Shown: positions 8,087 to 17,540, counted from the stretch's first letter. The stretch is 64,000 nt of DNA from Stutzerimonas stutzeri (GCA_002387205.1 DGLA01000022.1:145940-209939), one strand, 5' to 3'. Notes: generated by a model from the sequence alone, not told the origin. Translations and numbers: made by a program.

Positions 8087-10285
8087 ATGGCCAACCCAGA
8101 CACAACCCTCGAATCCCCCGCACGGCGCAACCTGCTGAAGGTCGGCAGCCTGGTCCTTGGTGGCCTGGTGATCGGCTTCTCGCTGCCCTTCCCGGGTCGC
8201 AGTTTCGCCGAGCAGGTACTCAGCGAAGGACCGGAAGACCAGCCGATGTCCAACGCTACGGCGCTGGATGCCTTTATCAGCATCGACCGCAATGGGCAGG
8301 TGGTCTTCACCGTCCCGAAGATCGAAATGGGCCAGGGCGCACAGAGCGGCCTGGCGGTGATGGTCGCCGAGGAGCTGGAAATCGGCCTCGATCAGATCAC
8401 CCTCAAGGAAGCACCGCCGAACGAGGCGATCTACAACGACAAGCTGCTGAATTTCCAGGCAACCGGCGGTTCGACATCTATCCGCAGCAATTGGGAGCCG
8501 TTGCGCCAGGCCGGCGCCGCCGCACGTCTGCTGCTGATACAGGCGGCCGCTCAACGCTGGCAGGTGGGCACCGACCAGCTGCGTGCCGAGAACGGTCGGG
8601 TGCTCGGCCCCAACGGCCAGAGCTTCGGCTATGGCGAATTGGTCGATGACGCCTCCAAGCTGCCAGTACCGGAAAATATTCCCCTCAAGCCATCCGAGCA
8701 GTTCAAGCTGATCGGCAAACCCACCCGGCGGCTGGACACCCCGGCAAAGGTCAACGGGACGGCGCGCTTCACCATCGACCTGGTGGTGCCTGGCATGAAG
8801 TACGCCTCAGCGCGCGCCTGCCCGGTTATCGGCGGCACCGTTCGCAGTGTGGATGATCGCGCTGCGCGGAAAGTCTCTGGCGTGATCGATGTGATCCGCC
8901 TGGGCGATGCCGTGGCAGTCATAGGCGAGCACACCTGGGCGACCTTCGCCGGCGTACGCGCCCTGGAAATCGAGTGGGATTATGGCGACAACGCCACCAT
9001 CGACTCCGCGCAGATGGAGCGCGAGATCAAGGAAGCGCTGGACCAACCCGGCGCTCTTGCCAGCGAAAGGGGCGATATCGAGAAGGCGCTGGAGGACGCA
9101 GCGAAGACCTTCGAAGCCGAATACCAGATGCCCTTCCTCGCCCACGCGGCGCTGGAGCCCATGACCTGTGTGGCCCAGGTTCGCCCTGATGCCGTGGAGC
9201 TCTGGGTCGGAACGCAGGTGCCGGTACGCGCACAAACGGCAGCATCCGAGGCCTCCGGCCGGCCGGCAGAGCAGGTCATCGTCAACAACCAGCTCATCGG
9301 CGGCGCCTTCGGTCGGCGACTGGAGGTGGACTTCATCCACCAGGCCGTGGCCATCGCTGCGAAGGTCGACTATCCGATCAAGCTGACCTGGCTGCGCGAG
9401 GAAGACACCACTCACGACATGTATCGCCCGCATTACATCGACCGTTTCGCCGCGGCGATGGATGCCGAGGGTCGTCTTCTCGGCTGGCGCCACACCATCG
9501 CGGGCGCGTCAGTGCTGGCCCGCTTCGCGCCGGCCGCGGTGCCCGAGAACGGGCTGGATGGCGATGCGGTAGAGGTCGCGATTCATCCGATCTATGCCAT
9601 GCAGGACCTGCGCGTGAACTATGTTCCGGTGCCGCCCAAGGCGTTGCGTCAGTCCTGGTGGCGAGGAGTCGGCCCGCTGCGCAGCACCTACATGCTTGAA
9701 AGCTTTATCGACGAAGTGGCTCGCAGTGTCGACCGCGACCCGGTGGAGTACCGCATGGAGCTGCTCGGCGATCACCCGCGCGCCCAGGCGGTGCTGCGTC
9801 TCGCCGCAGAGCAGGCCGGCTGGAGCGAGCCGCTCGAGGCCGGGCATGGCCGGGGCGTGGCGGTGCAGGAGGTGTTTGGCAGTTTCCTCGCGACCGTGGT
9901 CGAGCTGCAGGTCAGCGAAGACAAGGGCATCAAGCTCAAGCGGCTGGTCGTGGCCATCGATTGCGGCCAGGTGATGAACCCGGTGTCGGTGAAATCACAG
10001 ATCGAAGGCGGCACGCTGTTCGGTCTTTCGGCGGCGCTGTTCAACGAGATCACCGTCAGCCAAGGCCGTGTCGAGCAGAGCAACTTCCACGACTACCGTC
10101 AGCTGCGGATCAGCGAAGCGCCGCCAGTGGAGACGTTCATCGTCGAAAGCCGCGAGGCGCCCGGCGGCGTTGGCGAGGCCGGGACAGCGATGATCGCTCC
10201 GGCGCTGGTCAACGCCCTGGCTGCCGCCAACGGCACGCGCATCCGCCGCCTGCCGCTGGCGCGCGCCGGCTACTACGTGATCTGA
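8087..10285 (+). CDS. Molybdopterin-binding large subunit of aldehyde/isoquinoline-type oxidoreductase
   Basis: The 732-residue protein belongs to the xanthine-oxidase/IorB family. It starts with a twin-arginine signal (RRNLLKVGSLVLGG), so the enzyme is exported folded to the periplasm. Cofactor-binding segments include GGAFGRR and the C-terminal GGVGEAGTAM, whose Glu is the expected catalytic base. GAGGAGG lies just before ATG 8087; ATG 8072 overlapping the previous stop is an alternative. The triheme cytochrome downstream suggests electron transfer to the respiratory chain. Substrate cannot be assigned; aromatic or aliphatic aldehydes are most likely by analogy. Confidence 0.92.
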   Translation: MANPDTTLESPARRNLLKVGSLVLGGLVIGFSLPFPGRSFAEQVLSEGPEDQPMSNATALDAFISIDRNGQVVFTVPKIEMGQGAQSGLAVMVAEELEIGLDQITLKEAPPNEAIYNDKLLNFQATGGSTSIRSNWEPLRQAGAAARLLLIQAAAQRWQVGTDQLRAENGRVLGPNGQSFGYGELVDDASKLPVPENIPLKPSEQFKLIGKPTRRLDTPAKVNGTARFTIDLVVPGMKYASARACPVIGGTVRSVDDRAARKVSGVIDVIRLGDAVAVIGEHTWATFAGVRALEIEWDYGDNATIDSAQMEREIKEALDQPGALASERGDIEKALEDAAKTFEAEYQMPFLAHAALEPMTCVAQVRPDAVELWVGTQVPVRAQTAASEASGRPAEQVIVNNQLIGGAFGRRLEVDFIHQAVAIAAKVDYPIKLTWLREEDTTHDMYRPHYIDRFAAAMDAEGRLLGWRHTIAGASVLARFAPAAVPENGLDGDAVEVAIHPIYAMQDLRVNYVPVPPKALRQSWWRGVGPLRSTYMLESFIDEVARSVDRDPVEYRMELLGDHPRAQAVLRLAAEQAGWSEPLEAGHGRGVAVQEVFGSFLATVVELQVSEDKGIKLKRLVVAIDCGQVMNPVSVKSQIEGGTLFGLSAALFNEITVSQGRVEQSNFHDYRQLRISEAPPVETFIVESREAPGGVGEAGTAMIAPALVNALAAANGTRIRRLPLARAGYYVI

Positions 10286-10296
10286 GGAGTCCCAGC

Positions 10297-11538
10297 ATGA
10301 ACAATCGATTCACAACCGGCAGCCTGCTGGGCGCTGCCCTGGCCCTGTTCGGCACGGCGGCCTTGGCGCAGCAGGCGGACGACGCCTTGCTCGAACGTGG
10401 CGAATACCTGACCCGCGCCGCCGACTGCCTGGCATGCCACATGACCGAAGGCGGCAAGCCGTACGCCGGCGGACTTCCGGTAGAGATGCCGTTCGGCACG
10501 CTGTATTCCACCAACATCACGCCGGACAAGGAGACCGGCATCGGCAACTGGAGCGACGACGACTTCGTCGAGGCCATGCAGCAGGGCGTCGGGCCGGATG
10601 GCAAGCACTACTACCCGGCCTTCCCCTACACCTCCTACACGCTGATGCCTCGCGAAGACATCCTGGCGATCAAGGCCTACCTGTTCAGTCTGGAACCGGT
10701 AAAGCAGCCGAACAGGGAAAACGACATCGGTTTCCCGTTCAACCAGCGCTGGGGCATCGCCCTTTGGAATCTTCTGTTTCTTGATGACGAGCGCTTCGAG
10801 CCGGATCCCGAGCAGTCCGAACAGTGGAACCGTGGCGCCTACCTGGTACAGGGACCCGGGCACTGCGGCGAGTGCCATACGCCACGCAACCTGCTGCAAG
10901 CGAAGAACAGCTCGGAGCATCTTGCTGGCGCGACGATCCAGGGCTGGAGTGCGTGGAACATTACCGCCGACGAGCAGGGCGGGATCGGTGGCTGGCCCGA
11001 CGAAGCCCTGGCGCGCTATCTCGCCCACGGCGTCGCGCCCGGCTACGGCGTTGCGGGCGGACCGATGGCCGAAGTGGTCAATTACAGCCTGCGGCACCTG
11101 ACGCCCGAGGATATCCAGGCGATGGTGACCTACCTCAAATCGGTTCCGGCGCGCCCGGCAGAGGTGACTCGGCCACCGGCACAGCAACTGGCGAGCGGGC
11201 CACCGGCCGACAGCCCTCACCCGTTGGGGCAAAAACTATTCGCAGAGACCTGTGCCAGCTGTCACCAGTGGGACGGCAGCGGTCGTCAGAGCGACTACGC
11301 CTCGCTGCGCGGCCTGCGCACGCTGAACGATCCGCAGGGGCTGAATCTGGTCCAGGTGATCCTCAACGGCGATGCCCTGCACGGACCAAACGGGCATCAC
11401 CTGATGCCAGCCTTCAACCGCCATTTCAATGACCGGGAAGTGTCTGCCCTGAGCAACTTCATGCTCAGCCATTTCGGCTCGCAACGCGGCGAACTGACGC
11501 CGGAGACCATTGCCGAGCGGCGTAACGGCGGGCACTGA
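10297..11538 (+). CDS. Triheme cytochrome c, electron acceptor of the aldehyde oxidase
   Basis: The 413-residue protein has a Sec signal peptide (LGAALALFGTAALAQ) and three c-type heme sites CLACH, CGECH and CASCH, each with a methionine-containing segment downstream. This is the architecture of cytochrome c subunits of membrane alcohol and aldehyde dehydrogenases. GAGGAG overlaps the end of the large-subunit gene and precedes the ATG by seven bases, so the three genes form an operon. It probably carries electrons from the molybdenum enzyme to ubiquinone or a terminal oxidase. Confidence 0.93.
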   Translation: MNNRFTTGSLLGAALALFGTAALAQQADDALLERGEYLTRAADCLACHMTEGGKPYAGGLPVEMPFGTLYSTNITPDKETGIGNWSDDDFVEAMQQGVGPDGKHYYPAFPYTSYTLMPREDILAIKAYLFSLEPVKQPNRENDIGFPFNQRWGIALWNLLFLDDERFEPDPEQSEQWNRGAYLVQGPGHCGECHTPRNLLQAKNSSEHLAGATIQGWSAWNITADEQGGIGGWPDEALARYLAHGVAPGYGVAGGPMAEVVNYSLRHLTPEDIQAMVTYLKSVPARPAEVTRPPAQQLASGPPADSPHPLGQKLFAETCASCHQWDGSGRQSDYASLRGLRTLNDPQGLNLVQVILNGDALHGPNGHHLMPAFNRHFNDREVSALSNFMLSHFGSQRGELTPETIAERRNGGH

Positions 11539-11945
11539 CGCCCGGAATGGGTTGGGCCGAGACGCCCTTCGCAGCGGCGAAGGGCGTCGATCGGGTGGCG
11601 TTGCGCAACGTTGGCGGCGCCAGCCATTCGCTTCCCGACGTCGGTGCGACGCTGCATGACGGCCTGATCACCATGGGCCGTTTCGGTTCCGCGACCAAAC
11701 GGTCATTCGTCGCAAACCGCCCCGCCATTCGTCGCGTTGCCACTTGTATGGTGGCACTTGCCGTATTCTCGCCGGCTATCGGTGTCCCGTTACCCGATTC
11801 GCAGTCCGGCATATAAATCGCATCCAACACGCCCGTACTGCGCTGCGCCACGCAATTGGCGCCGCGGGGCTTCCCCGCGAACAACTGTGGTCCGCCTACC
11901 CGGCGGTTGTTTGTCGAAACATCGGGCTTCCCGATTGGATGTGAA
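11539..11945. other. 407-base intergenic region with strong hairpin and coding-like remnant
   Basis: No gene is confidently assigned. A strong hairpin lies at 11561-11588. An open frame at 11547-11816 (+) would encode 89 residues beginning MGWAETPFAAAKGVDRV, which has no domain I recognise and reads through the hairpin. The remainder should hold the promoter of the FtsH-like gene at 11946; no clear promoter boxes are evident. Confidence 0.5.
11561..11588. repeat. Perfect 12-bp inverted repeat, hairpin
   Basis: GACGCCCTTCGC (11561-11572) and its exact complement (11577-11588) are separated by four bases. It lies 22 bases after the cytochrome c stop. There is no T tract, so it may be a weak terminator, an mRNA-stabilising hairpin or a REP-like element. 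Confidence 0.75.
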
Positions 11946-13913
11946 ATGAAAACACCACGTCTGCTACAAGGTCGCCGCGGCCCTGTGCTCTCCGTTTTCC
12001 TGTTACTGCTGATCGCCGCTTGCGTTGCGTTCTGGCAGTTGCGGCCCGCCGCACCTTCAACGCCTGCGACTGGCGCTGCGGCCAGCATGCTCGAAGCCCT
12101 GCAGGAATCCACCGATCCCTGGGAAGCCAATCGCCGGGATCTATCCGTGTTGATGGGTGACTTGCGTGGCGCCACCATCGCCAGCGCTGCACTGGGCAAG
12201 GATGCCGTCTACATCAGCCTGCACGATGGCTTGCGCTATTGGGTGCCGGACCAGTCCGGGCGCGTCGCGCAGCTGCTGCTCGACCAGTATGCCAGCAGCG
12301 AGGGCCAGCTGTTCCCGCTCACGCTGTTCGAGACCGACGGCGAGACGCCCTGGTACAAGACCGGGCTGCCCTATGCACCATTCATCCTGTTGCTCAGCGG
12401 TGCCCTGGGTTATCTGGCGTACAAGAGCCAGGCGTTTCACATCCAGCGCAAGGGAAGCGGTGTCAGCTTCGCCGATGTGATTGGCGCGAGCGAAGCCAAG
12501 CAGGCCCTGAACGATGTGACTGCCTATCTGCGCGACCCTGCTGCGTATGCGGCGCTGGGCGCCCGACCGCCGAAAGGCGTGCTGCTGACCGGCGAGCCCG
12601 GTACCGGCAAGACTCAGCTGGCCAAGGCGCTTGCCACCGAATCCAACGCCAGCTTCATCCAGGTGACGGGCAGTGATTTTTCCTCGATGTATTTCGGCGT
12701 CGGTATCCAGAAGGTCAAGGCGCTGTTCCGTACCGCCCGGCGCCAGGCGCCCTGCATCATCTTCATCGACGAGATCGACGGCATCGGCAAGCGTGCCGAG
12801 CAGCAGCGCTCCAGCGATGCCGAGAGCAACCGCATCATCAACCAGTTCCTGGCCGAGATGGACGGCTTCGACGGCGCCAGCGGTGTGCTGGTGCTGGGTG
12901 CGACCAACTTCCCCAACTCGCTGGACCCGGCTTTGGTCCGCGAGGGCCGCTTCGACCGCTCGATTTCCGTCGGCCTGCCTGGCCTGAACGACCGTGAGGC
13001 GCTGTTCCGCCTCTACGCTGACAAAATCCGCGCCGAGCAGGATCTGGATTTCGCCCAGCTGGCGCGTAACACCGTCGGCCTGACACCCGCCGCCATCGCC
13101 TACATCGTCAATCATGCCGCCCTGCTCGCGGCGCGCGGCACGGCCAAGTCGGTGACCATGGCGCATTTCGTCGACGCGGTGGAAACCTGCCGCATCGGCG
13201 AGCAGCCGTCGGGCGTCACACCCATGTCGGACACCGATCGCAAGCGCATCGCCGTACATGAGGCCGGGCACGCCCTGGTGGCCGCGGCACTCAAGGTCGG
13301 GCGCGTGGAGAAGGTGACCATCCTGCCGCGCGGCCAGGCCCTGGGCGTGACCCTGGTAACGCCGGTCGAAGACAAGCGTCTGCACATGGAGTCCGAACTG
13401 CGCAATCGCATCCAGATGCTGCTGGCTGGCCGTGGTGCCGAACAGCTGTATTTCCACGAAGTCTCCTCCGGTGCCGGTCAGGATCTGCAGGAAGCCTCGA
13501 AGATCGCCCTGTCGATGGTCGGCGCGCTGGGCATGGGCCCGAACGGCTCGCTGCTCAGCCTGCAAGCCGTACGCGACGCGCATATCGAGTTCGATTCCGG
13601 CGAATCCATCCGTGCGACCGACAATCTGCTCAAGCAGCTCGACCGCGAATGCATGGCCCTGCTGCAGCGGCTCAAGCCGGCGCTGGATGAAATTGCCGAC
13701 AAGCTGCTGGCCGAGGAGACCGTGCCCGGCGAAGAAGTGCTCGCAGCCATCGAGCGTCTACCTGAACATCATCACGAGGCCAGCGTCAGTTCCATCATCG
13801 GCAACGCCATGAACAGCATCGATCGCGTCGCCGCCAGCGCGATGGAAAAGGCTCCGTTTCTCGACCTGGCACCGGTCGAGCAACCCGAGGATGACGGTCC
13901 GGGCATGGTTTGA
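11946..13913 (+). CDS. FtsH-like membrane AAA+ zinc metalloprotease (paralogue)
   Basis: The 655-residue protein has two membrane segments (about 13-32 and 140-156) around a small periplasmic domain. The AAA+ module has Walker A GEPGTGKT (216-223) and Walker B IIFIDEID (271-278). The M41 protease domain has zinc motif HEAGH (438-442) and an Asp in SSGAGQDLQ at the third-ligand position. The pore loop is YFG rather than FVG. The periplasmic domain and the C terminus differ from housekeeping FtsH, which is normally beside ftsJ/rrmJ, so this is an accessory paralogue. ATG 11946 opens a good signal anchor; the upstream in-frame extension is unconserved in character. Confidence 0.9.
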   Translation: MKTPRLLQGRRGPVLSVFLLLLIAACVAFWQLRPAAPSTPATGAAASMLEALQESTDPWEANRRDLSVLMGDLRGATIASAALGKDAVYISLHDGLRYWVPDQSGRVAQLLLDQYASSEGQLFPLTLFETDGETPWYKTGLPYAPFILLLSGALGYLAYKSQAFHIQRKGSGVSFADVIGASEAKQALNDVTAYLRDPAAYAALGARPPKGVLLTGEPGTGKTQLAKALATESNASFIQVTGSDFSSMYFGVGIQKVKALFRTARRQAPCIIFIDEIDGIGKRAEQQRSSDAESNRIINQFLAEMDGFDGASGVLVLGATNFPNSLDPALVREGRFDRSISVGLPGLNDREALFRLYADKIRAEQDLDFAQLARNTVGLTPAAIAYIVNHAALLAARGTAKSVTMAHFVDAVETCRIGEQPSGVTPMSDTDRKRIAVHEAGHALVAAALKVGRVEKVTILPRGQALGVTLVTPVEDKRLHMESELRNRIQMLLAGRGAEQLYFHEVSSGAGQDLQEASKIALSMVGALGMGPNGSLLSLQAVRDAHIEFDSGESIRATDNLLKQLDRECMALLQRLKPALDEIADKLLAEETVPGEEVLAAIERLPEHHHEASVSSIIGNAMNSIDRVAASAMEKAPFLDLAPVEQPEDDGPGMV

Positions 13914-13920
13914 CAGGGCG

Positions 13921-14085
13921 AGGCTGGAGGCTGGAGGCTGGAGGCTGGAGGCTGGAGGTCAGGGTTTCGTTCTTGCAGGTTCGATGCAAGCCGTTTGGTG
14001 GCTGGCTGAAGCCGGAAGCTGGAAGCTGGAAGCCGAGGGACCGCATCGAACCGCGTTTTCGTCCAGCCTCAAGCCTCCAGCGTAT
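13921..14085. repeat. Heptamer repeat locus A (GGCTGGA type)
   Basis: About 5.4 tandem copies of AGGCTGG occupy 13921-13958. GCTGGAA-type units follow at about 14007-14035, and an inverted partner (CCAGCCTCAAGCCTCCAGC) at about 14062-14080. The arms can pair, giving a long imperfect hairpin. It lies between the convergent stops of the FtsH-like gene (13913) and the TPM gene (14095), where it could act as a bidirectional terminator. Similar loci are at 17541, 38585 and 63946. Confidence 0.85.
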
Positions 14086-14094
14086 TTATCGGCT

Positions 14095-14712
14095 TCACCC
14101 TATTACAACCAGATGGTTCGGCAACTCGTTGCGCTCATGGGTCGCCGGCACGTGCTGCTTGAGCAGCGAACCGCAGGTTTCGATACAGCTTAGGAAGCCT
14201 TCCAGCACCTGGCCGTTGCGCACGTCTTCGGTAAAGGTATCGACGATTGACTGCCAGACGCTGTCATCGATGCGGCTGGAGATTCCCTGATCCACCAGAA
14301 TCTCCACATAGCGCTCGGCTTCGGAGACAAAGATCAGCATGCCGGTGCCAGCGGCGGTGTGGTGCAGGTTCAATTCGATGAATTGCCGCCGCGCCAAGTT
14401 GCAGGCCCGCCAGTGCCGTACCGAGCGGGGAATCAGCCGGCTGGTCATGCTCGGAATACGAAACACCATCGCGAGCACGACAAAGGTCAGCCACTGCACC
14501 AGCAATAGCTGCCAGGCTGCCAGCCATCCGGTGAAGAACAGCAGCGCGCCAGGCAGCAGCAGCGCCAGCAGACTCGCCCAGAGCAACGGAATGTAGCGGT
14601 AATCGTCAGCCTGGGCGGCCAGGACGGTCACCAGTTCGGCGTCGGTATCGCGCTCGATGCGGTCGATCGCGTCGGATACCTGTTTCAGCTCGCTTTCGGA
14701 CAGTAGGGTCAT
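14095..14712 (-). CDS. TPM-domain membrane protein
   Basis: The 205-residue protein starts MTLLSESELKQVSDAID and has hydrophobic segments at about 42-90, followed by a TPM-like domain (GTGMLIFVSEAERYVEILVD, IVDTFTEDVRNGQVLEGFL). It has no signal peptide and lacks the Gly-rich tail of its neighbour. It is third in a minus-strand operon after a LemA-family lipoprotein and a secreted TPM protein, a common bacterial arrangement. Its biochemical role is not established; some TPM proteins are phosphatases and others act in photosystem or envelope maintenance. Confidence 0.85.
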   Translation of the reverse strand: MTLLSESELKQVSDAIDRIERDTDAELVTVLAAQADDYRYIPLLWASLLALLLPGALLFFTGWLAAWQLLLVQWLTFVVLAMVFRIPSMTSRLIPRSVRHWRACNLARRQFIELNLHHTAAGTGMLIFVSEAERYVEILVDQGISSRIDDSVWQSIVDTFTEDVRNGQVLEGFLSCIETCGSLLKQHVPATHERNELPNHLVVIG

Positions 14713-14790
14713 TGCGTATTCATCTTCGATGAGGGCTCTCGTTTTGCTGCGTTGATCGGCTGGCCATTCGATGGCGATGCGTCGAGGTGT

Positions 14791-15549
14791 CTACCAGCCA
14801 CCGGAAGCGCCGCCGCCGCCAAAGCCGCCACCGCCGCCGCCGAAACCACCACCTCCGCCGAAGCCGCCGCCACCGCCTCGGCCCATGCCGCCGAGCAGCG
14901 CACCGACCAGCAGGGCGCGTCCAGTACCCCGACCACCGCCACGACCACCGCGCCCCCCGCCAATCACGAAGATGGCGACCAGCATCAGGAAGAAGCCAAG
15001 GATGCCGAGCCCGCCCGGTTCCTGCGCATGCATGGGCATCGCCGGCTGCATACCGGTAGTGCGCAGCGGATCGCCACCCAGTACCTGGACTATCGCCGCG
15101 GTGCCCTCGACGATCCCGCGGGTGAAGTCGCCTTCGCGAAAGGCAGGCGTGATGATCCGGTTGATGATGACCGAGGACTGGGCGTCAGTCAGCCGCCCTT
15201 CAAGCCCATAGCCAACCTCGATGCGCACCCGGCGGTCATCGCGGGCAACGATCAGCAGCGCGCCGTTGTCTTCCCCCTCCTGACCAATGCCCCACTCGCG
15301 ACCCAGCGCCACACCGAACTCTTCGATGCTCCGGCCCTGGAGATCCGGGACGGTGACAACGACCACCTGCTCGCCGCTGGCCTGCTCGTGGGCGGCGAGC
15401 ATGCTGGTCAGCCGCGCCTCGGCCTGGGTGTCCAGCAGCTCGGCCTGATCGACCACCCTGCCGGTCAACGCAGGCAGCCCAGCTTCCTGGGCGGCGACGC
15501 CACTCGCCCAGAACAGCAGCGCGAGGATCAGCGGCAGCGTACGGATCAT
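14791..15549 (-). CDS. Exported TPM-domain protein with Gly-rich tail (YgcG type)
   Basis: The 252-residue protein has a signal peptide (LPLILALLFWASGVAAQ), a TPM domain (about 25-165; VVDQAELLD, EWGIGQEGEDNGALLIVARD, RVRIEVGYGLEG), a transmembrane helix (about 180-195) and a C-terminal tail of roughly 50 residues that is nearly all Gly with some Phe and Arg. The domain faces the periplasm and the tail is cytoplasmic. The start overlaps the LemA stop by four bases, so they are coupled. The Gly tail is typical of the family but low in complexity. Confidence 0.92.
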   Translation of the reverse strand: MIRTLPLILALLFWASGVAAQEAGLPALTGRVVDQAELLDTQAEARLTSMLAAHEQASGEQVVVVTVPDLQGRSIEEFGVALGREWGIGQEGEDNGALLIVARDDRRVRIEVGYGLEGRLTDAQSSVIINRIITPAFREGDFTRGIVEGTAAIVQVLGGDPLRTTGMQPAMPMHAQEPGGLGILGFFLMLVAIFVIGGGRGGRGGGRGTGRALLVGALLGGMGRGGGGGFGGGGGFGGGGGGFGGGGASGGW

Positions 15550-16154
15550 TGAAACTGCACTTGTGGCGCCTGCTCGGCGTTTTCAGCCGTCGCCTCGAAG
15601 TTCTCGCGGATCGGCATGTCGCTGTACATCAGGCTGTGCCAGATACGGCCGGGGAAGGTCCGGATCTCGGTGTTGTAACGCTCGACCGCGGCGATGAAAT
15701 CCCGGCGCGCCACGGCGATGCGGTTCTCGGTGCCCTCGAGCTGCGATTGCAGGGCGAGGAAGTTCTGGTTGGACTTCAGCTCCGGGTACCGCTCGGACAC
15801 CGCCATCAAGCGACTCAGGGCGCCGGTCAGCTGGTTCTGCGCCTGCTGGAACTGCTGCAGCTTCTGCGGATCGTCAAGATCATCCGCGCTGAGCTGGATC
15901 GAGGTGGCGCGCGAACGTGCTTCGACCACGGCCGTCAGGGTTTCCTGCTCCTGACGGGCAAAGCCCTTCACCGTCTCGACCAGATTGGGGATGAGATCGG
16001 CGCGACGCTGGTACTGGTTTTCCACCTGCGACCAGGCCGATTTCACCTGCTCGTCGTATTGGGGGATGTTGTTGATGCCGCAACCGGCCAGCAACCAGGA
16101 CATGAACAGGACAACGGCCAGTTGCCAGGTGAATCGATAACGCTGCGTCTGCAT
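15546..16154 (-). CDS. lemA: LemA-family lipoprotein
   Basis: The 202-residue protein has a lipoprotein-like signal (LAVVLFMSWLLAGCGINNIP) and the LemA helical core (VKSAWSQVENQYQRRADLIPNLVETV, then RYPELKSNQNFLALQSQLEGTENRI). It is the first gene of the LemA-TPM-TPM operon. ATG 16154 is preferred because the signal starts there; an in-frame codon at 16223 would bury it. The family is widespread, membrane-associated and of uncertain function. This is not the unrelated LemA/GacS sensor kinase. Confidence 0.92.
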   Translation of the reverse strand: MQTQRYRFTWQLAVVLFMSWLLAGCGINNIPQYDEQVKSAWSQVENQYQRRADLIPNLVETVKGFARQEQETLTAVVEARSRATSIQLSADDLDDPQKLQQFQQAQNQLTGALSRLMAVSERYPELKSNQNFLALQSQLEGTENRIAVARRDFIAAVERYNTEIRTFPGRIWHSLMYSDMPIRENFEATAENAEQAPQVQFQ

Positions 16155-16289
16155 GATTCGCTCGTCCGCCAGAAATGTTGGGTACATCCATAGGGATGGC
16201 CGAACGGCTGGAGAGTTCAGCACAAGACAGCGCCAGAGGCCGGTTTTGGGCTGGCGGCCGGACCGGAGCCCTGAGGCGGGTCAAGCCAG

Positions 16290-17513
16290 CTAGATCACAC
16301 CGGCCTGCCGCAGGGAAAGGATCTTCTCGAAACTCAGGCCGAGCAGGTCCTGCAATACCGCTTCGCTGTGCTCACCCAATAGCGGCGGGGCCTTGCGATA
16401 CTCGACTGGCGTTTCGGAAAGGCGGATCGGGCTGGCGACCTGGGGCACGCTGCCAGCCAGCGGGTGCGGCATCTCCACCTTCAACCCCCGCGCCCGCACC
16501 TGTGGGTCAGCGAACACCTGGGCCAGATCGTTGATCGGGCCACAGGGCACACCGGCCTGTTCCAGCAGCGTGACCCACTCGGCCGTGGTACGGAACACCG
16601 TGACCTGACGAATCATCGGCACCAGTTCCTTGCGATGGGCGACGCGTGCCTTGTTGCTGGCGAACCGGGGATCGGTCACCCACTCCGGATGCCCTGCCAC
16701 CTCGGCGAACTTGCGGAACTGCCCGTCGTTACCGATGGTGAGAATGATGTCCCCGTCGGCAGTAGGGAAATCCTGATAGGGCACGATGTTCGGGTGAGCA
16801 TTGCCCATGCGCCTGGGCGCGACACCCGTGGTCAGGTAGTTCATCGCCTGATTGGCCAGACAGGCGACCTGCACGTCCAGCAGCGCCAGCTCGACATGCT
16901 GCCCAACGCCCGTCTGCTCGCGGCTGTTCAGCGCGGCCAGCACGCCGACGGTGGCGTAGAGACCGGTCAGGATATCGGTGAGGGCCACGCCGACTTTCAC
17001 CGGCCCGGCGCCCTCTTCGCCCTCGGCGCGCCCGGTCAGGCTCATCAGGCCACCAAGCCCCTGGATCATAAAATCGTAGCCGGCACGCTGGGCGTAAGGG
17101 CCGTCGCTGCCGAACCCGGTGATCGAACAGTAGATCAGCCGCGGGTTGATGGCCTTCAGGCTCTCATAGTCCAGCCCGTACGCCGCCAGCCCTCCGACCT
17201 TGAAGTTTTCCAGCAACACATCGCAGCTGGCTACCAGATCGCGCACGATCCGCTGTCCCTCGGGCTGGGTGAAATCCAGTGTCAGCGACTGCTTGTTGCG
17301 GTTGGCCGACAGGTAGTACGCAGCTTCCGAAGTGTTCTCGCCCTGCTGATCCTGCAGGTAGGGCGGGCCCCAATGACGGGTGTCATCGCCGGTGCCGGGC
17401 CGCTCGACCTTGATCACCTCGGCACCAAGGTCCCCGAGTATCTGCCCACACCAAGGGCCAGCAAGCACGCGGGACAGGTCGAGGACGCGGATGTTGGATA
17501 ACGCGCTGGGCAT
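16290..17513 (-). CDS. gcdG: Class III CoA-transferase, probable succinyl-CoA:glutarate CoA-transferase
   Basis: The 407-residue CaiB/BaiF-family enzyme starts LSNIRVLDLSRVLAGPWCGQ after Pro-Ser-Ala and contains the catalytic Asp in AGYDFMIQGLGG. It sits directly downstream of glutaryl-CoA dehydrogenase, and the gcdH-gcdG pair with a divergent LysR regulator matches the Pseudomonas glutarate pathway. It probably moves CoA from succinyl-CoA to glutarate, feeding GcdH. The assignment comes from gene context; sequence alone gives only CoA-transferase. A heptamer repeat locus separates it from gcdH. Confidence 0.88.
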   Translation of the reverse strand: MPSALSNIRVLDLSRVLAGPWCGQILGDLGAEVIKVERPGTGDDTRHWGPPYLQDQQGENTSEAAYYLSANRNKQSLTLDFTQPEGQRIVRDLVASCDVLLENFKVGGLAAYGLDYESLKAINPRLIYCSITGFGSDGPYAQRAGYDFMIQGLGGLMSLTGRAEGEEGAGPVKVGVALTDILTGLYATVGVLAALNSREQTGVGQHVELALLDVQVACLANQAMNYLTTGVAPRRMGNAHPNIVPYQDFPTADGDIILTIGNDGQFRKFAEVAGHPEWVTDPRFASNKARVAHRKELVPMIRQVTVFRTTAEWVTLLEQAGVPCGPINDLAQVFADPQVRARGLKVEMPHPLAGSVPQVASPIRLSETPVEYRKAPPLLGEHSEAVLQDLLGLSFEKILSLRQAGVI

Positions 17514-17540
17514 GGAAGTCTCGGAGTTGGTAGTTGGGAA

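Noticed and set aside
12141..13583. 480-residue open frame on the - strand
   Set aside because: It is antisense to the FtsH-like AAA and protease motifs and has no recognisable domain.
13921..13958. Tandem repeat considered as a CRISPR array
   Set aside because: Seven-base units without spacers and with no cas genes nearby; it belongs to the heptamer family.
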